Counted from the stretch's first letter, positions 49,481 to 57,922 are shown. The stretch: DNA of 64,000 nt from Virgibacillus_O sediminis (GCF_042643265.1 NZ_JBHRRZ010000036.1:1-64000); one strand, 5' to 3'. Made by a program: numbers and translations. Notes: generated from the letters alone by a model not told the origin.

Positions 49481-50824
49481 TTAAGTTATAAACAACCCTA
49501 GAATCAATGCAACTCCTAGGCCGACGAGCCCGATGAGCGTTTCCATGACGGTCCAGGTTTTCAAGGTGTCTTTTACGTCGAGCCCGAAGAATCGGTTGAC
49601 GAGCCAGAAGCCGGAGTCATTCACGTGTGACAGTACGGTGGCACCGGCTGCGATGGAGATGACGATGAGTCCCAGTGCCGGGCCTTCCATTCCGGTAATT
49701 TCGATGACCGGAGAGATGAGGCCGGCTGCAGTCACCATCGATACCGTGGCGGATCCTTGTGCCACGCGGACGACGGCTGCTATCAGGAATGCCAGCAGAA
49801 TCGGCGGCAGCGGTGAGCCTGCCATCATTTCACCGAGGACGTCACCGACGCCGGAGTCGATCAGCACCTGCTTGAACACCCCACCGGCACCGGTTATAAG
49901 AATGATGATACCGGCCGGTTCCAGTGCTTTGGTGGCGATATCCTGAACTTCCTGCCTGCTGTATCCCCGTTTTGTTCCGAGGAATGTGAATGTCAGCAGG
50001 GTGGCAATGGTCAGCGCGACAATCGGGTTACCAATGAAGGTGGTGATTTCCCGGACTGTGTGACCTTCAGCGAACACTACTGTGGATAAGGTGTTGATAA
50101 GAATCAGCACAAGCGGAACTAGAATGATGGTGGCGATCATGCCGAAGCCCGGCAGATCTTTTTCATATTCTTTGTCCTCAAAATTCATGTAGTCCGGTAC
50201 GGTCGCATGGATGCGCTTGGCAATGTAGCGGCCGAACAGCGGTCCAGCGATGATCATGGACGGAATACCTGCAATTATACCGAAGAGAATGACCCATCCG
50301 AGTTCGGCGCCAATCAGGTTGGCAACGGCAATCGGCCCCGGGGTCGGCGGTATGTAGCTGTGTGTGACGGCAAGTCCGGCAAGGAGCGGAATTCCGAAGT
50401 ACAGCAGGGATTTCCCGGTTTTCTTGGCAAGTCCATACACAATCGGCACAAGGATAATGAAACCGACATCAAAAAATACCGGAATGGCGACTAGGAAACC
50501 AGCAATACCCAGTGCCCACTGGGAGCGGTCCTCGCCGAATTTCTGCAGCAGGGTTTGTGCCAAGCGTTCGACCCCGCCGGAGACTTCCAGCATTTTCCCG
50601 AACATGGCGCCAAGTCCGACGACGATGGCGACGAAGCCAAGTGTGCCTCCCATTCCGTTTTCTACGGTTTCTATTACTTCATCCAGCGGCATGCCCGCGG
50701 CGATACCGACTAGTAGACTGACAATCATTAGTGATACAAACGCGTGCAGCTTGGTACGGATTACTAGATATAATAGCCCAAAAATCCCAGCTACAGCGAT
50801 AAGAATTAGCATAGTAGATGACAT
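49481..50824 (-). CDS. gntP: gluconate permease (GntP family)
   Basis: A 447-residue carrier with about 12 membrane segments. Diagnostic GntP stretches: LHAFVSLMIVSLLVGIAAGMP near 27-47, GMGGTLGFVAIVVGLGAMFGKMLE near 57-80, IPVFFDVGFIILVPIVYGLAKKTG near 114-137, THSYIPPTPGPIAVANLIGAELG near 154-176 and SIAAGATVLSHVNDSGFWLVNRF near 393-415. It imports gluconate or a related aldonate with protons. Divergent from an RpiR-type regulator; no gluconate kinase is adjacent. The gap contains a perfect cre match and an 18-base palindrome, suggesting carbon catabolite and local control. Confidence 0.92.
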   Translation of the reverse strand: MSSTMLILIAVAGIFGLLYLVIRTKLHAFVSLMIVSLLVGIAAGMPLDEVIETVENGMGGTLGFVAIVVGLGAMFGKMLEVSGGVERLAQTLLQKFGEDRSQWALGIAGFLVAIPVFFDVGFIILVPIVYGLAKKTGKSLLYFGIPLLAGLAVTHSYIPPTPGPIAVANLIGAELGWVILFGIIAGIPSMIIAGPLFGRYIAKRIHATVPDYMNFEDKEYEKDLPGFGMIATIILVPLVLILINTLSTVVFAEGHTVREITTFIGNPIVALTIATLLTFTFLGTKRGYSRQEVQDIATKALEPAGIIILITGAGGVFKQVLIDSGVGDVLGEMMAGSPLPPILLAFLIAAVVRVAQGSATVSMVTAAGLISPVIEITGMEGPALGLIVISIAAGATVLSHVNDSGFWLVNRFFGLDVKDTLKTWTVMETLIGLVGLGVALILGLFIT

Positions 50825-50912
50825 GTAGCCCTTCCCCCTCTGTTATTGTCTAAATCTGTCAGATGTTGATAAAATTTCTGCAAAACTTATAATACATGAA
50901 AATTATTTCCTT

Positions 50913-50926
50913 TGCAATCGGTTTCA
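50913..50926. promoter_or_regulatory. CcpA cre site between gntP and the RpiR gene
   Basis: TGCAATCGGTTTCA fits the cre consensus TGnAAnCGnTnnCA at every fixed position. It lies about 90 bases upstream of gntP. Confidence 0.65.
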
Positions 50927-50943
50927 AGAAAAATATTTTTCTT
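50926..50943. promoter_or_regulatory. 18-base palindrome, candidate RpiR operator
   Basis: AAGAAAAATATTTTTCTT is a perfect palindrome. A related AAAAAATATTTTCC lies about 20 bases to the right (50957-50970), giving two copies of an AAAATATTTT core between divergent genes. Assignment to the RpiR protein is inference. Confidence 0.5.
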
Positions 50944-51026
50944 TACATAGCTTTATAAAAAATATTTTCCTTTTATCCGTTTTCATATTATGATAGAAAA
51001 GCAGAAAAAACGGAAGGGGAGAGCAC

Positions 51027-51884
51027 ATGGACATCAAGGAAAACAAGCATTGTCTGATCCGTATCCGCTCCAATTATCCATCGTTCACCCAAACGGAACG
51101 TCGGGTGGCCGATTATATCATGGAGCACCCGCAGCGGGTTGTAAATGGAAGCATTAATGAAGTGGCGGACGACATCGGCATCGCGGTTTCCACGGTGTTC
51201 CGCTTTTGCAAGACCATCGGCTTCAAAGGCTACCAGGCCATGAAAATTGTCCTCGCCACTGAAATTAACGGCCCGGAAAACGGCCGGCAGGAATCCATTG
51301 CGGAAACGGACAATGAAGCAAAAGTGACAGAAAAAATTTTCCGTGAAAATATGAAAACATTGGAAGAGACACTCGGGGTCCTGGATATGGAAGCGGTTCG
51401 CGCGGCAGTGGAATTGCTGACCGGCGCGAGAAAGGTGGAGTTCTTCGGGTTCGGCGGCTCCAATTTAATTGCAATGGAAGCCTATCTCAAATTGATCCGT
51501 ACCGGCATCCCGGTCTATGCCCAGTCCGACTCCCATATGCAGGTAGTCTCTGCCTCTCAGATGACCGACTCGGATGTCGCCGTGCTTATCTCACACTCCG
51601 GCGCCACCCGCGATATCCTCGATGTCCTGGATACATTGAAAGACCAGCAGGTGAAAACCATCGCCATCACCAACTTCTCCAAATCCCCGCTCAGCGGGCG
51701 CGCGGATGTCGTGCTCACCACCGTCGCCCGGGAGACTGACTACCGGCCGGAAGCCATGTCCTCTCGCCTCGCCCAGCTCAGTATCCTCGACGCCCTGTAC
51801 GTGAACGTGCTCGTCGCACAAAAGGAGAAAGGGAAGACTGCCCTCGGCAAGGTGCGGAAAGCGATCGCCGGCAAGCGGATATAG
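51027..51884 (+). CDS. MurR/RpiR-family transcriptional regulator
   Basis: A 285-residue regulator. The N-terminal RpiR helix-turn-helix (about 8-85) reads YPSFTQTERRVADYIMEHP, INEVADDIGIAVSTVFRFCKTIGFKGYQ. The C-terminal SIS domain (about 120-255) binds a sugar phosphate: RKVEFFGFGGSNLIAMEAYLKL near 135-156, AVLISHSGATRDILDVLDTLK near 190-210 and VKTIAITNFSKSPLS near 214-228. Divergent from gntP, which it probably controls; the inducer may be a phosphorylated gluconate-type sugar acid. GGAAGGGGAG precedes the ATG. Confidence 0.92.
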   Translation: MDIKENKHCLIRIRSNYPSFTQTERRVADYIMEHPQRVVNGSINEVADDIGIAVSTVFRFCKTIGFKGYQAMKIVLATEINGPENGRQESIAETDNEAKVTEKIFRENMKTLEETLGVLDMEAVRAAVELLTGARKVEFFGFGGSNLIAMEAYLKLIRTGIPVYAQSDSHMQVVSASQMTDSDVAVLISHSGATRDILDVLDTLKDQQVKTIAITNFSKSPLSGRADVVLTTVARETDYRPEAMSSRLAQLSILDALYVNVLVAQKEKGKTALGKVRKAIAGKRI

Positions 51885-51926
51885 GATGGACATATGATGG
51901 CGTAGTGGCAGGGCGCGGCACCAGCA

Positions 51927-52020
51927 ACTCGCGCTGCGCCCCGCCGTACTCGGGCCGCAACACTCTCAACTCGGTCGCCATCCCGCCGCACTCGGGCCAT
52001 GCCACCCCCAACTCGGGCCC
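51927..52020 (-). repeat. 21-base GCCCGAGT repeat array R4 (5 units)
   Basis: ACTCG-starting units (plus-strand reading of the complement) at 51927, 51948, 51969, 51990 and 52011, every step exactly 21 bases. The array fills the space between the RpiR gene and the GH3 remnant. Confidence 0.85.
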
Positions 52021-52072
52021 CAGCCTCCAAACCTAAACTCGAATCAGACATTGTGGACATGCTGAGGCTGGC

Positions 52073-52593
52073 GGGAAGCTGTCCACATGGCCTGGGGAGC
52101 TGGGGCTTGATGCGACACAGGATCCTGAGCTAGTCCAGGAATTTGCGAGATTGCTGCCAAGGAATGGCGGGCTACCGGCATGCACAAGATTTACGGCTAT
52201 ATGGCTGATGTGTTGACCGAGCCGCGCTGGACCCGTACGGACGGGACATTTAGTGAGAAGGCAGAGCTTGCAGCCGACATGACCCGCTCGATTGTGGAAG
52301 GGTTCCAGGGGGAAGAGCTGGATGAAAATAGCGTGTCCCTGACCATTAAGCACTTTGCGGCGGCCCGCGTCTGAATGGTACCGATCCGCATCATGACTGG
52401 GGAAAAACGAATGTCTATCCGACCGGGGCAGCCTATATGACTATCATCCGTCGCCATTTGAAGCCGTCATAGAGGCTGGTACGACATCGATCATGCCGTA
52501 CTATGGTAATGCCGGTGAATGACGGAAGTGCCACGCAGCTGCCTAAGCGTGCTCCAAGCGGAACTGGACGAATTAACGGAAGTTTGGAAGTAA
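52073..52593 (+). pseudogene. GH3 beta-glucosidase remnant
   Basis: Three short frames read as consecutive pieces of a glycoside hydrolase family 3 catalytic domain: WPGELGLDATQDPELVQEFA (about 52100-52158), then IAAKEWRATGMHKIYGYMAD followed by LTEPRWTRTDGTFSE and SIVEGFQGEELDENSVSLTIKHF (about 52150-52375), then PSPFEAVIEAGTTSIMPYYG-like and a tail ending LDELTEVWK at 52593. The KHF segment is the usual GH3 KHFPG site, here broken after Phe. Several frameshifts and missing N- and C-terminal parts show that it is dead. It lies directly after a 21-base repeat array. Confidence 0.7.
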
Positions 52594-52603
52594 ATAGGAT
52601 GAA

Positions 52604-52645
52604 GGAAGCGGAGATGCTGCTACGGCGGTGTCTCCGCTTTTTTGC
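52604..52645 (+). terminator. terminator after the GH3 remnant
   Basis: AAGCGGAGA pairs with TCTCCGCTT, followed by a T-run. It probably belonged to the original glucosidase gene. The next 160 bases hold nothing recognisable. Confidence 0.75.
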
Positions 52646-52805
52646 CCAGGGAAATGATAGGGTTGCCGTGATAGCTGGTGGATAGTCACGGCCAATCTAA
52701 AGTGCTTAAGCGAACTCATAACTACCGAAAACCACAGAAGCCGTGCTTCCATGGGAGGGGGGCCTCATGAAAAGCACGGCTTCTATGGCTAATATGGATT
52801 CTAAG

Positions 52806-53033
52806 CTATCCTGCTTTATGTCTGGTGGAGCTGACGACCCGGTATTTCCCATGGGCGACGACGGTATTGGGATAGCTACTGACTTTTTCCCAGTTATGCA
52901 TGACGGAAGACAGGTCCACAATCACGCTGTTTTTGCATTTGGACGGCAGCACCTTCCCCCGCAAAAGTATTCCTTCCCTAATGAACTCTACCATATCTCC
53001 GGGTGTTGCCTTTTTCTCATCTGGGTGAAACAT
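52806..53033 (-). CDS. DUF2187-family small protein
   Basis: A 75-residue protein. ATG follows AAAGGAGGATGACTT. The pattern GDMVEFIREGILLRGKVLP near 12-30, NSVIVDLS near 35-42 and NTVVAHGKYRVV near 56-67 matches DUF2187 (YkvS-like) proteins, predicted small beta-barrels resembling KOW/SH3-like folds. Function unknown. It follows the MerR-like gene by 13 bases on the same strand, so the two are probably co-transcribed. Confidence 0.75.
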   Translation of the reverse strand: MFHPDEKKATPGDMVEFIREGILLRGKVLPSKCKNSVIVDLSSVMHNWEKVSSYPNTVVAHGKYRVVSSTRHKAG

Positions 53034-53046
53034 AAGTCATCCTCCT

Positions 53047-53583
53047 TTAGGAAATTGGAAAAAGATGTGTTTTCTCGCTGTTATTCTGAAATAGCTTCGC
53101 AAATGCCTCTTTCTTCAGGTAGTAATCCCTTCCGGCTACTATATCTTCCTTCATTGTCTCCAGCTCCTGTACCAGCTGGTTCATTTTTTCCGCCTGCTCC
53201 TTCTGCTGCTGCTCCAATCTTTCCAGCAGCTTTTCTTGGCTCGCGACATTGGAGACGGTGATGCCGAGCGTCTGCATCACGGTCAGCATGCTCCCTTTAT
53301 AGTTTCCCTGATCTAAATGCGATTTTATTTTATTGATGGATGTATCGGTTGTGACAGGAAAACATTTATTATCCAGCATTTCTGTGATCTGGTCATTTGA
53401 ATAATTCTGCTCCTTGCATGCCTTGATGAAGTTCAGGATATCAATCGCCTCCAATTGGTAGTAGGTGGCATCAGACTGTTTCGATGTCGGTACATATTGC
53501 TTGAATTCCATGATCCAGCGCACTCCCGTATCCAAGGGAATGCCAACGATATGGCATAGGCCATTGATACTCAGCAATTCCAA
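53047..53583 (-). CDS. MerR/RacA-like DNA-binding protein with coiled coil
   Basis: A 178-residue protein. The start is TTG at 53583 with a modest site (GGTGAAATGCA). Residues 4-65 form a MerR-type helix-turn-helix (INGLCHIVGIPLDTGVRWIMEF, then AIDILNFIKACKEQNYSNDQITEML), as in RacA-like chromosome-anchoring proteins and related DNA-binding adaptors. Residues about 110-165 are a Gln/Glu/Lys-rich coiled coil (LLERLEQQQKEQAEKMNQLV). RacA tethers the chromosome origin to the cell pole in sporulating Bacillus; whether this is RacA or a paralogue cannot be decided. Confidence 0.6.
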   Translation of the reverse strand: MELLSINGLCHIVGIPLDTGVRWIMEFKQYVPTSKQSDATYYQLEAIDILNFIKACKEQNYSNDQITEMLDNKCFPVTTDTSINKIKSHLDQGNYKGSMLTVMQTLGITVSNVASQEKLLERLEQQQKEQAEKMNQLVQELETMKEDIVAGRDYYLKKEAFAKLFQNNSEKTHLFPIS

Positions 53584-53732
53584 TGCATTTCACCGTCTTT
53601 CTATCTGGTATTTGCTTCATTGGATTTCCCTCAGTTTTAATCATATAAGCCGACCGTGGTATAAATTCGTGAAAAGTGTGGTAAAAGTAAGGGATTTCTA
53701 TTAAGGAATGTTTACAGGTGGGGGTGGTTGAG

Positions 53733-53826
53733 GCTTGGGTGAGCGGTGGCTGCCGCCCGAGTGAGAGGTGGTGGGGCCCGAGTGGGAGTGGCTGCCGCCC
53801 GAGTGAGCAGTTGCGACGCCCGAGTA
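53733..53826 (+). repeat. 21-base GCCCGAGT repeat array R5 (4-5 units)
   Basis: GCCCGAGT at 53755, 53776, 53797 and 53818, steps of exactly 21, with a degenerate GCTTGGGT at 53733. The array lies between the divergent MerR-like and LCP genes; the rest of that 412-base gap is gene-free. Confidence 0.85.
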
Positions 53827-53996
53827 GGAGCCCAATAGTCCGGAATGGCAGTGCCGGGGCTTGTGGATCACTATCGGGCCATCCACAAGCCGGCATGGTC
53901 GCTGAAGTATTTTGTCATAGACTATCGTATTGTGCTTATAGAATATGGTAAAATGGGTTTTATTATTTAAAAGTTAGGGAATAGAAGGAGTTTATC

Positions 53997-54923
53997 ATGG
54001 AACCAAGAGCGAGAAGAAGGAAGTCGAGAAAACTGTGGCTTAAAATCCCTTTGGCCATCCTATTACTAGTTGGACTGGGAATCGGCGGGTATGCCTATTC
54101 TGTTTATACCAATGCGAAGAAAACGGTGGATGAGGAGATGAATGCTCCGGTCGAGTCGATTGACCGGACAATAACCGAAAAGAAAATGGAAAGTACCGAA
54201 CCGCTGAATATTCTGCTGCTTGGTGTGGATGAACGGGAGGGAGACAGCGGCCGATCGGATGCGGTGATGGTGCTTTCGCTTGATCCCAAAAATGATGCCA
54301 TGCAGCTGGTCAGCATCCCGCGCGACACGCTCACTATGATCAGCGGGGAAGGGTTTGAGGATAAGATCAACCATGCCTATGCGTACGGTGGAGCGGATAT
54401 GTCCGTTGCTACGGTGGAGGAATTCCTCGATATTGAACTCGATTATTATGTCGAAATGAATATGATCGGGCTGATCGAGCTGGTGGATGAACTTGGCACT
54501 ATAACGGTCGACAATGAGGTCGCCTGGAATGATGGCCGCTACCAGTTTGAAGAGGGACCGACTGAAATGGACGGAGATAAAACGATGGCTTATGTCCAAA
54601 TGAGGAAGCAGGATCCAAATGGGGACTTTGGCCGGCAGGAACGGCAACGCAAAGTAATAGAAGGCATTATCGATGAAGGGGTAACCGCCGCTTCGGTGAC
54701 GAAGATCAACAGCACCATCGATATCCTTGGTGATAACATGACGACCAATCTGGAATTTGATGATATGAAAAAACTGATGAATGACTACATGGATACACGG
54801 AAGAACTTCTCCAGCTATCAGATGGCAGGCGACGGAACCATGATTGATGGCATCTACTACTTGATTGTACCGGAGGAGGAAATCCAGAAGGTTCATAACC
54901 TGGTCGATAAAAAGGAAATATAA
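53997..54923 (+). CDS. LytR-CpsA-Psr (LCP) family cell-wall ligase
   Basis: A 308-residue membrane protein. A basic N-terminus (RARRRKSRKLWLK) precedes one membrane segment (about 18-38). The LCP domain follows outside the cell: NILLLGVDEREGDSGRSDAVMVLSLDPK near 69-96, LVSIPRDTLTMI near 102-113 with the pyrophosphate-binding Arg, INHAYAYGGADMSVATVEEFLDIELDYYVEMNM near 122-154, and DPNGDFGRQERQRKVIEGI near 204-222 with further Arg ligands. LCP enzymes transfer teichoic acids or other anionic polymers to peptidoglycan (TagTUV type). GAAGGAG precedes the ATG. Confidence 0.92.
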   Translation: MEPRARRRKSRKLWLKIPLAILLLVGLGIGGYAYSVYTNAKKTVDEEMNAPVESIDRTITEKKMESTEPLNILLLGVDEREGDSGRSDAVMVLSLDPKNDAMQLVSIPRDTLTMISGEGFEDKINHAYAYGGADMSVATVEEFLDIELDYYVEMNMIGLIELVDELGTITVDNEVAWNDGRYQFEEGPTEMDGDKTMAYVQMRKQDPNGDFGRQERQRKVIEGIIDEGVTAASVTKINSTIDILGDNMTTNLEFDDMKKLMNDYMDTRKNFSSYQMAGDGTMIDGIYYLIVPEEEIQKVHNLVDKKEI

Positions 54924-54927
54924 CAGG

Positions 54928-54953
54928 AAAAGCTGCCGGATGGCAGCTTTTTG
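54928..54953 (+). terminator. terminator after the LCP gene
   Basis: AAAGCTGCC and GGCAGCTTT flank a 4-base loop, followed by TTG. Confidence 0.85.
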
Positions 54954-55038
54954 TCATGTATGGAGCAATGGCAAGCGCAAATGGCTCCATCCGGCACAGA
55001 TCGTACTTCACCGGCTAGGCGCTTGTGCTTTCTATTGG

Positions 55039-55395
55039 TTAGTAATAGTAGTAATACCCGCCGAGCGCTGCACCGAGAAGCATTCCGAAAATAGCCGCCG
55101 CGACCCCGGCAATCATCATAATCGTCCCATGCTGTTCATTCGTTTTCTTCGTCAAATATCCCATAATTACGGTAATCGCGCCGAATATGATAGGAATGAA
55201 AATCAAGGAAACCACACAGCAAATCCAGCCGATGATCATATACGTATTGGCACTGCCTGTGTCCGTCTCCGTTGGCTCTTGTTTCAACGCCGACGCGGTA
55301 CTGTCAGACTCAGCCGTTGACAACTCCGTGCCACATTTGGAACAGAACCTGCTCTGTTCATGCACATCCGCCCCGCATTGCGGACAAAATCTCAT
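55039..55395 (-). CDS. zinc-ribbon membrane protein (DUF4190-like)
   Basis: A 118-residue protein. ATG at 55395 follows GGAGGGGG; the longer upstream frame is a low-complexity reading of the 21-base repeats and is rejected. Residues 1-24 hold a zinc ribbon with two CxxC pairs (CPQC and CSKC). A Ser/Thr-rich linker follows, then two membrane segments (about 53-82 and 91-112) around a KKTNEQHG loop, as in DUF4190 proteins. It ends in five tyrosines. Function unknown. Confidence 0.78.
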   Translation of the reverse strand: MRFCPQCGADVHEQSRFCSKCGTELSTAESDSTASALKQEPTETDTGSANTYMIIGWICCVVSLIFIPIIFGAITVIMGYLTKKTNEQHGTIMMIAGVAAAIFGMLLGAALGGYYYYY

Positions 55396-55544
55396 ATTGA
55401 TGCCCCCTCCTGATGTAATTTCATCCTTTATCACTATATGCGGTGGCTGAGGGGAAAATTGTTTTTTATTTATGGAGAAAGGGTTAATAATGAGTTTTGG
55501 CTCCAGGGCGGGAAGGAGTGCTGGCTCAGGTGGAGTAGGCTGGG

Positions 55545-55742
55545 GCCCGAGTGCGGTAGGTCGAGGCCTGAGTGGAGGAGGTTGCGGTCCGAGCGGAAGA
55601 GGCTGAGGCCCGAGTGGAAGAGGCTGAGGCCCGAGTGAAGGAGGTCGAGGCCCGAGTGAAGGAGGTCGAGGCCCGAGTGGAGGAGGCTGCCGCCCGAGTA
55701 CAGCAGTCCCGAGCCCGAGTGAAGCAAGCTGCATCCCAAGCC
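55545..55742 (+). repeat. 21-base GCCCGAGT repeat array R6 (9-10 units)
   Basis: GCCCGAGT or one-base variants at 55545, 55566, 55587, 55608, 55629, 55650, 55671, 55692 and 55713, every step exactly 21, with a degenerate unit at 55734. Four middle units are near-identical. The array lies between the divergent zinc-ribbon and DUF3100 genes. Confidence 0.9.
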
Positions 55743-55872
55743 TTCCAGATTTAGGCTAAAAAATAACAATCCTAAAAATAGTGAAAAAATGGTAGAATAG
55801 GTACAGCCTTTTGATATCGGTGTTACAAAAGGCATACATAAACTAAATGGATATGGAAATGGGGGATTATAG

Positions 55873-56679
55873 ATGAGCGAAGCGTTACATGGGCTTTGGA
55901 AGGACTGGCGGCTGCATTTGCTGGTGCTTGTCACGGTGCTCGTTACGGAAACAGTTGGCACGTTCAGCTTTTCCATCGGCCCGGGGGTAGTCATGCTCCT
56001 GCCGATGCTGTACGCCCTGATCATCGGGCTGATACTATATTTTACACCACTGGTGAAGGAGCGGCAGTCGCGGAATGCGGAGCCGATTATTGTGCTGGGG
56101 GTGTCATTGCTGCTGGCGAAGATCGGTGTCACGATCGGACCGTCACTTCCGGAGATAATTGCCGCCGGCCCGGCACTTCTCTTGCAGGAGCTGGGGAATT
56201 TGGGAACGATCTTCTTGGCATTGCCGCTGGCCGTCTGGCTTGGGCTGAAGCGGGAATCGATCGGAATGACGCACTCCGTTGCCAGGGAGCCGAATGTCGG
56301 GCTGATCATGGATAAATTCGGCATCAACTCGCCGGAAGGACGCGGTGTGATGGCGGTGTATATTTTCGGGACGGTGTTCGGTGCGGTATTCATGGGAATT
56401 CTCGCGGGACTGCTCGGTACGGTTACACCGATCCATCCGTACTCGTTTGCGATGGCTTCGGGGATCGGCAGTGGAAGCATGATGGCAGCGGCAAGCGGAT
56501 CGCTGATTGCCGCTTATCCGGACATGGAGACGCAAATTGCTGCTTTTGCCGGTGCGAGCAACTTGCTGTCATTATCAACCGGGCTGTATGTCAGCATCTT
56601 TATTGCCCTGCCGCTCACGGAAAAGCTGTACCGGGCGATGAGCGCAAAAAATGACAAGAAAGCAGCAGGAGGAAAGTAA
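55873..56679 (+). CDS. DUF3100 membrane protein
   Basis: A 268-residue protein with about seven hydrophobic segments. TVGTFSFSIGPGVVMLLPMLYALIIG near 27-52 and SVAREPNVGLIMDKFGINSPEGRGVM near 135-160 followed by YIFGTVFGAVFMG are typical of DUF3100. GFGxGSMM-like AMASGIGSGSMMAAASGSLIAAYP near 195-218 resembles substrate regions of half-transporters. GGGGGATTATAG precedes the ATG. The next gene starts 2 bases later, so the two products probably form one transporter. Confidence 0.78.
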   Translation: MSEALHGLWKDWRLHLLVLVTVLVTETVGTFSFSIGPGVVMLLPMLYALIIGLILYFTPLVKERQSRNAEPIIVLGVSLLLAKIGVTIGPSLPEIIAAGPALLLQELGNLGTIFLALPLAVWLGLKRESIGMTHSVAREPNVGLIMDKFGINSPEGRGVMAVYIFGTVFGAVFMGILAGLLGTVTPIHPYSFAMASGIGSGSMMAAASGSLIAAYPDMETQIAAFAGASNLLSLSTGLYVSIFIALPLTEKLYRAMSAKNDKKAAGGK

Positions 56680-56680
56680 G

Positions 56681-57136
56681 ATGCTATTAAAAAACATACA
56701 GGAATGGACATTGCTCTTAATTATATTTGGTTTCACTTCCCTGTTTGCCAATTGGGCGGGGTATGACATCATGCCATGGACGGCGCTGCCCGGTATGGCC
56801 GTCCTGGTTTTGATCTGCCTGGCGGGATTCATCCTGCATGACATTATTCCCATCAATTTTCCAAGCGTGGCCTATATCGCCATCATCGGGGTGATCGTGT
56901 CCATGCCTTGGATGCCGGGAGCAGACTATGTCGTCGCATGGACTAACCAGGTGGAGCTGCTGGCACTGACGACGCCAATCCTTGCCTATGCCGGTATTGC
57001 CATCGGCCGCTCCTGGGCGGATTTCCGCAGGCTGGGATGGAGGACATTGATCGTAGCAAGCCTGGTGCTGCTGGGATCTTTCCTCGGGTCAGCCCTGATT
57101 GCCGAGATTGTGTTGCGCTGGCAGGGAATCATTTAA
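56681..57136 (+). CDS. membrane partner protein of the DUF3100 gene
   Basis: A 151-residue protein with about four membrane segments (10-29, 36-52, 63-80, 98-150). ATG at 56681 follows AGGAGGAAAGTAAG and lies 2 bases after the DUF3100 stop, so translation is coupled. It contains GFTSLFANWAGYDIMPWTALPGM near 17-39. No named family recognised, but the tight pairing suggests a two-subunit membrane complex. Confidence 0.7.
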   Translation: MLLKNIQEWTLLLIIFGFTSLFANWAGYDIMPWTALPGMAVLVLICLAGFILHDIIPINFPSVAYIAIIGVIVSMPWMPGADYVVAWTNQVELLALTTPILAYAGIAIGRSWADFRRLGWRTLIVASLVLLGSFLGSALIAEIVLRWQGII

Positions 57137-57194
57137 TAGAAACAGGGCTCCTAAGTGTAACGGGTTCTGTTATAGGAAAGAAAACAACAAAAAC

Positions 57195-57235
57195 GGGAGT
57201 ACAATTCGCCTAGCGTTTCGTACTCCTATTTTTTA
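57195..57235 (+). terminator. terminator after the DUF3100 pair
   Basis: GGAGTAC pairs with GTACTCC around a loop of 17 bases, followed by TATTTTTTAT. Confidence 0.65.
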
Positions 57236-57388
57236 TGCCGACACTTATAGGTTTTTAATACATAAATTTATTTATAGCTTGAAATTATGGTATTAAAACG
57301 AGTGTTAAAGTATTTAGAGAGAAGCAAAACAGGAATATTCAACTAACACGGCAGTTATTTTCAATAAGAAACAATCTAACAGGAAGGG

Positions 57389-57586
57389 ATGATAGTGAAT
57401 TCTAAGCCATTAAATAGAGTTTGGTTACCATCTGCATTGATCGGAATTTTCTTATATATAATAGTACAGACTTCAAATACCACGTCTTTGCTCTTAATTC
57501 TTTTACCAATTGGCATTGTATTATCTCTTATAGGGATTGCAACATCGATTCTTGTAATACAAGGAATTCTGATAATTAACCTTTAA
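57389..57586 (+). CDS. small two-segment membrane protein
   Basis: A 65-residue protein, or 63 if GTG at 57395 is used, which fits AGGAAGGG better. Residues 12-29 and 35-62 are hydrophobic (GIFLYIIVQTSNTT and LLPIGIVLSLIGIATSILVI). The DNA is AT-rich compared with its left neighbours. No family recognised. Confidence 0.5.
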   Translation: MIVNSKPLNRVWLPSALIGIFLYIIVQTSNTTSLLLILLPIGIVLSLIGIATSILVIQGILIINL

Positions 57587-57678
57587 ACTTTGCTCAACTT
57601 TCTAGTGCTTAACAGGAAAAAGGGTAGCGTCCTATCTTGGTGAAAAGTGGCATATACGAAAGAAAGGGGGAGGTATGG

Positions 57679-57873
57679 TTGCCTAAAGCTAAAATTAGCC
57701 CGTTGATACTTGTAGCGTTATTTATGAGTTCAATTGCCATGGTTTTATATGCTTATAGAAGCTATTCCAACCAAGAAATAAGCCACGGGATTATATTTAC
57801 ATTGTTATTTATTTTTTTCTTTGGATTAGTAATTTGGGGCATTATTAGAAACAAAAGGCTTAACCATAAATAG
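57679..57873 (+). CDS. small two-segment membrane protein
   Basis: A 64-residue protein from TTG at 57679 after GGGGGAGGT; a longer frame from 57637 lacks a site. Residues 8-26 and 36-55 are hydrophobic (ILVALFMSSIAMVLYAYRSY and IIFTLLFIFFFGLVIWGII), ending in a basic RNKRLNHK tail. Probably forms a pair with the preceding small membrane protein. No family recognised. Confidence 0.5.
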   Translation: MPKAKISPLILVALFMSSIAMVLYAYRSYSNQEISHGIIFTLLFIFFFGLVIWGIIRNKRLNHK

Positions 57874-57922
57874 AAATTAATGTAGTCTTACTTGTTTAAT
57901 AAACAGGGGCTATAATGTAAAA

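Noticed and set aside
54066..54896. A 276-residue minus-strand frame opposite the LCP gene
   Set aside because: It is the mirror of a highly conserved plus-strand gene with all LCP motifs; no ribosome binding site and no family resemblance.
55396..55734. N-terminal extension of the zinc-ribbon protein with LGPQPLPLGP repeats
   Set aside because: Also a reading of the 21-base repeats. A strong ribosome binding site and ATG at 55395 start the real protein at its zinc ribbon.
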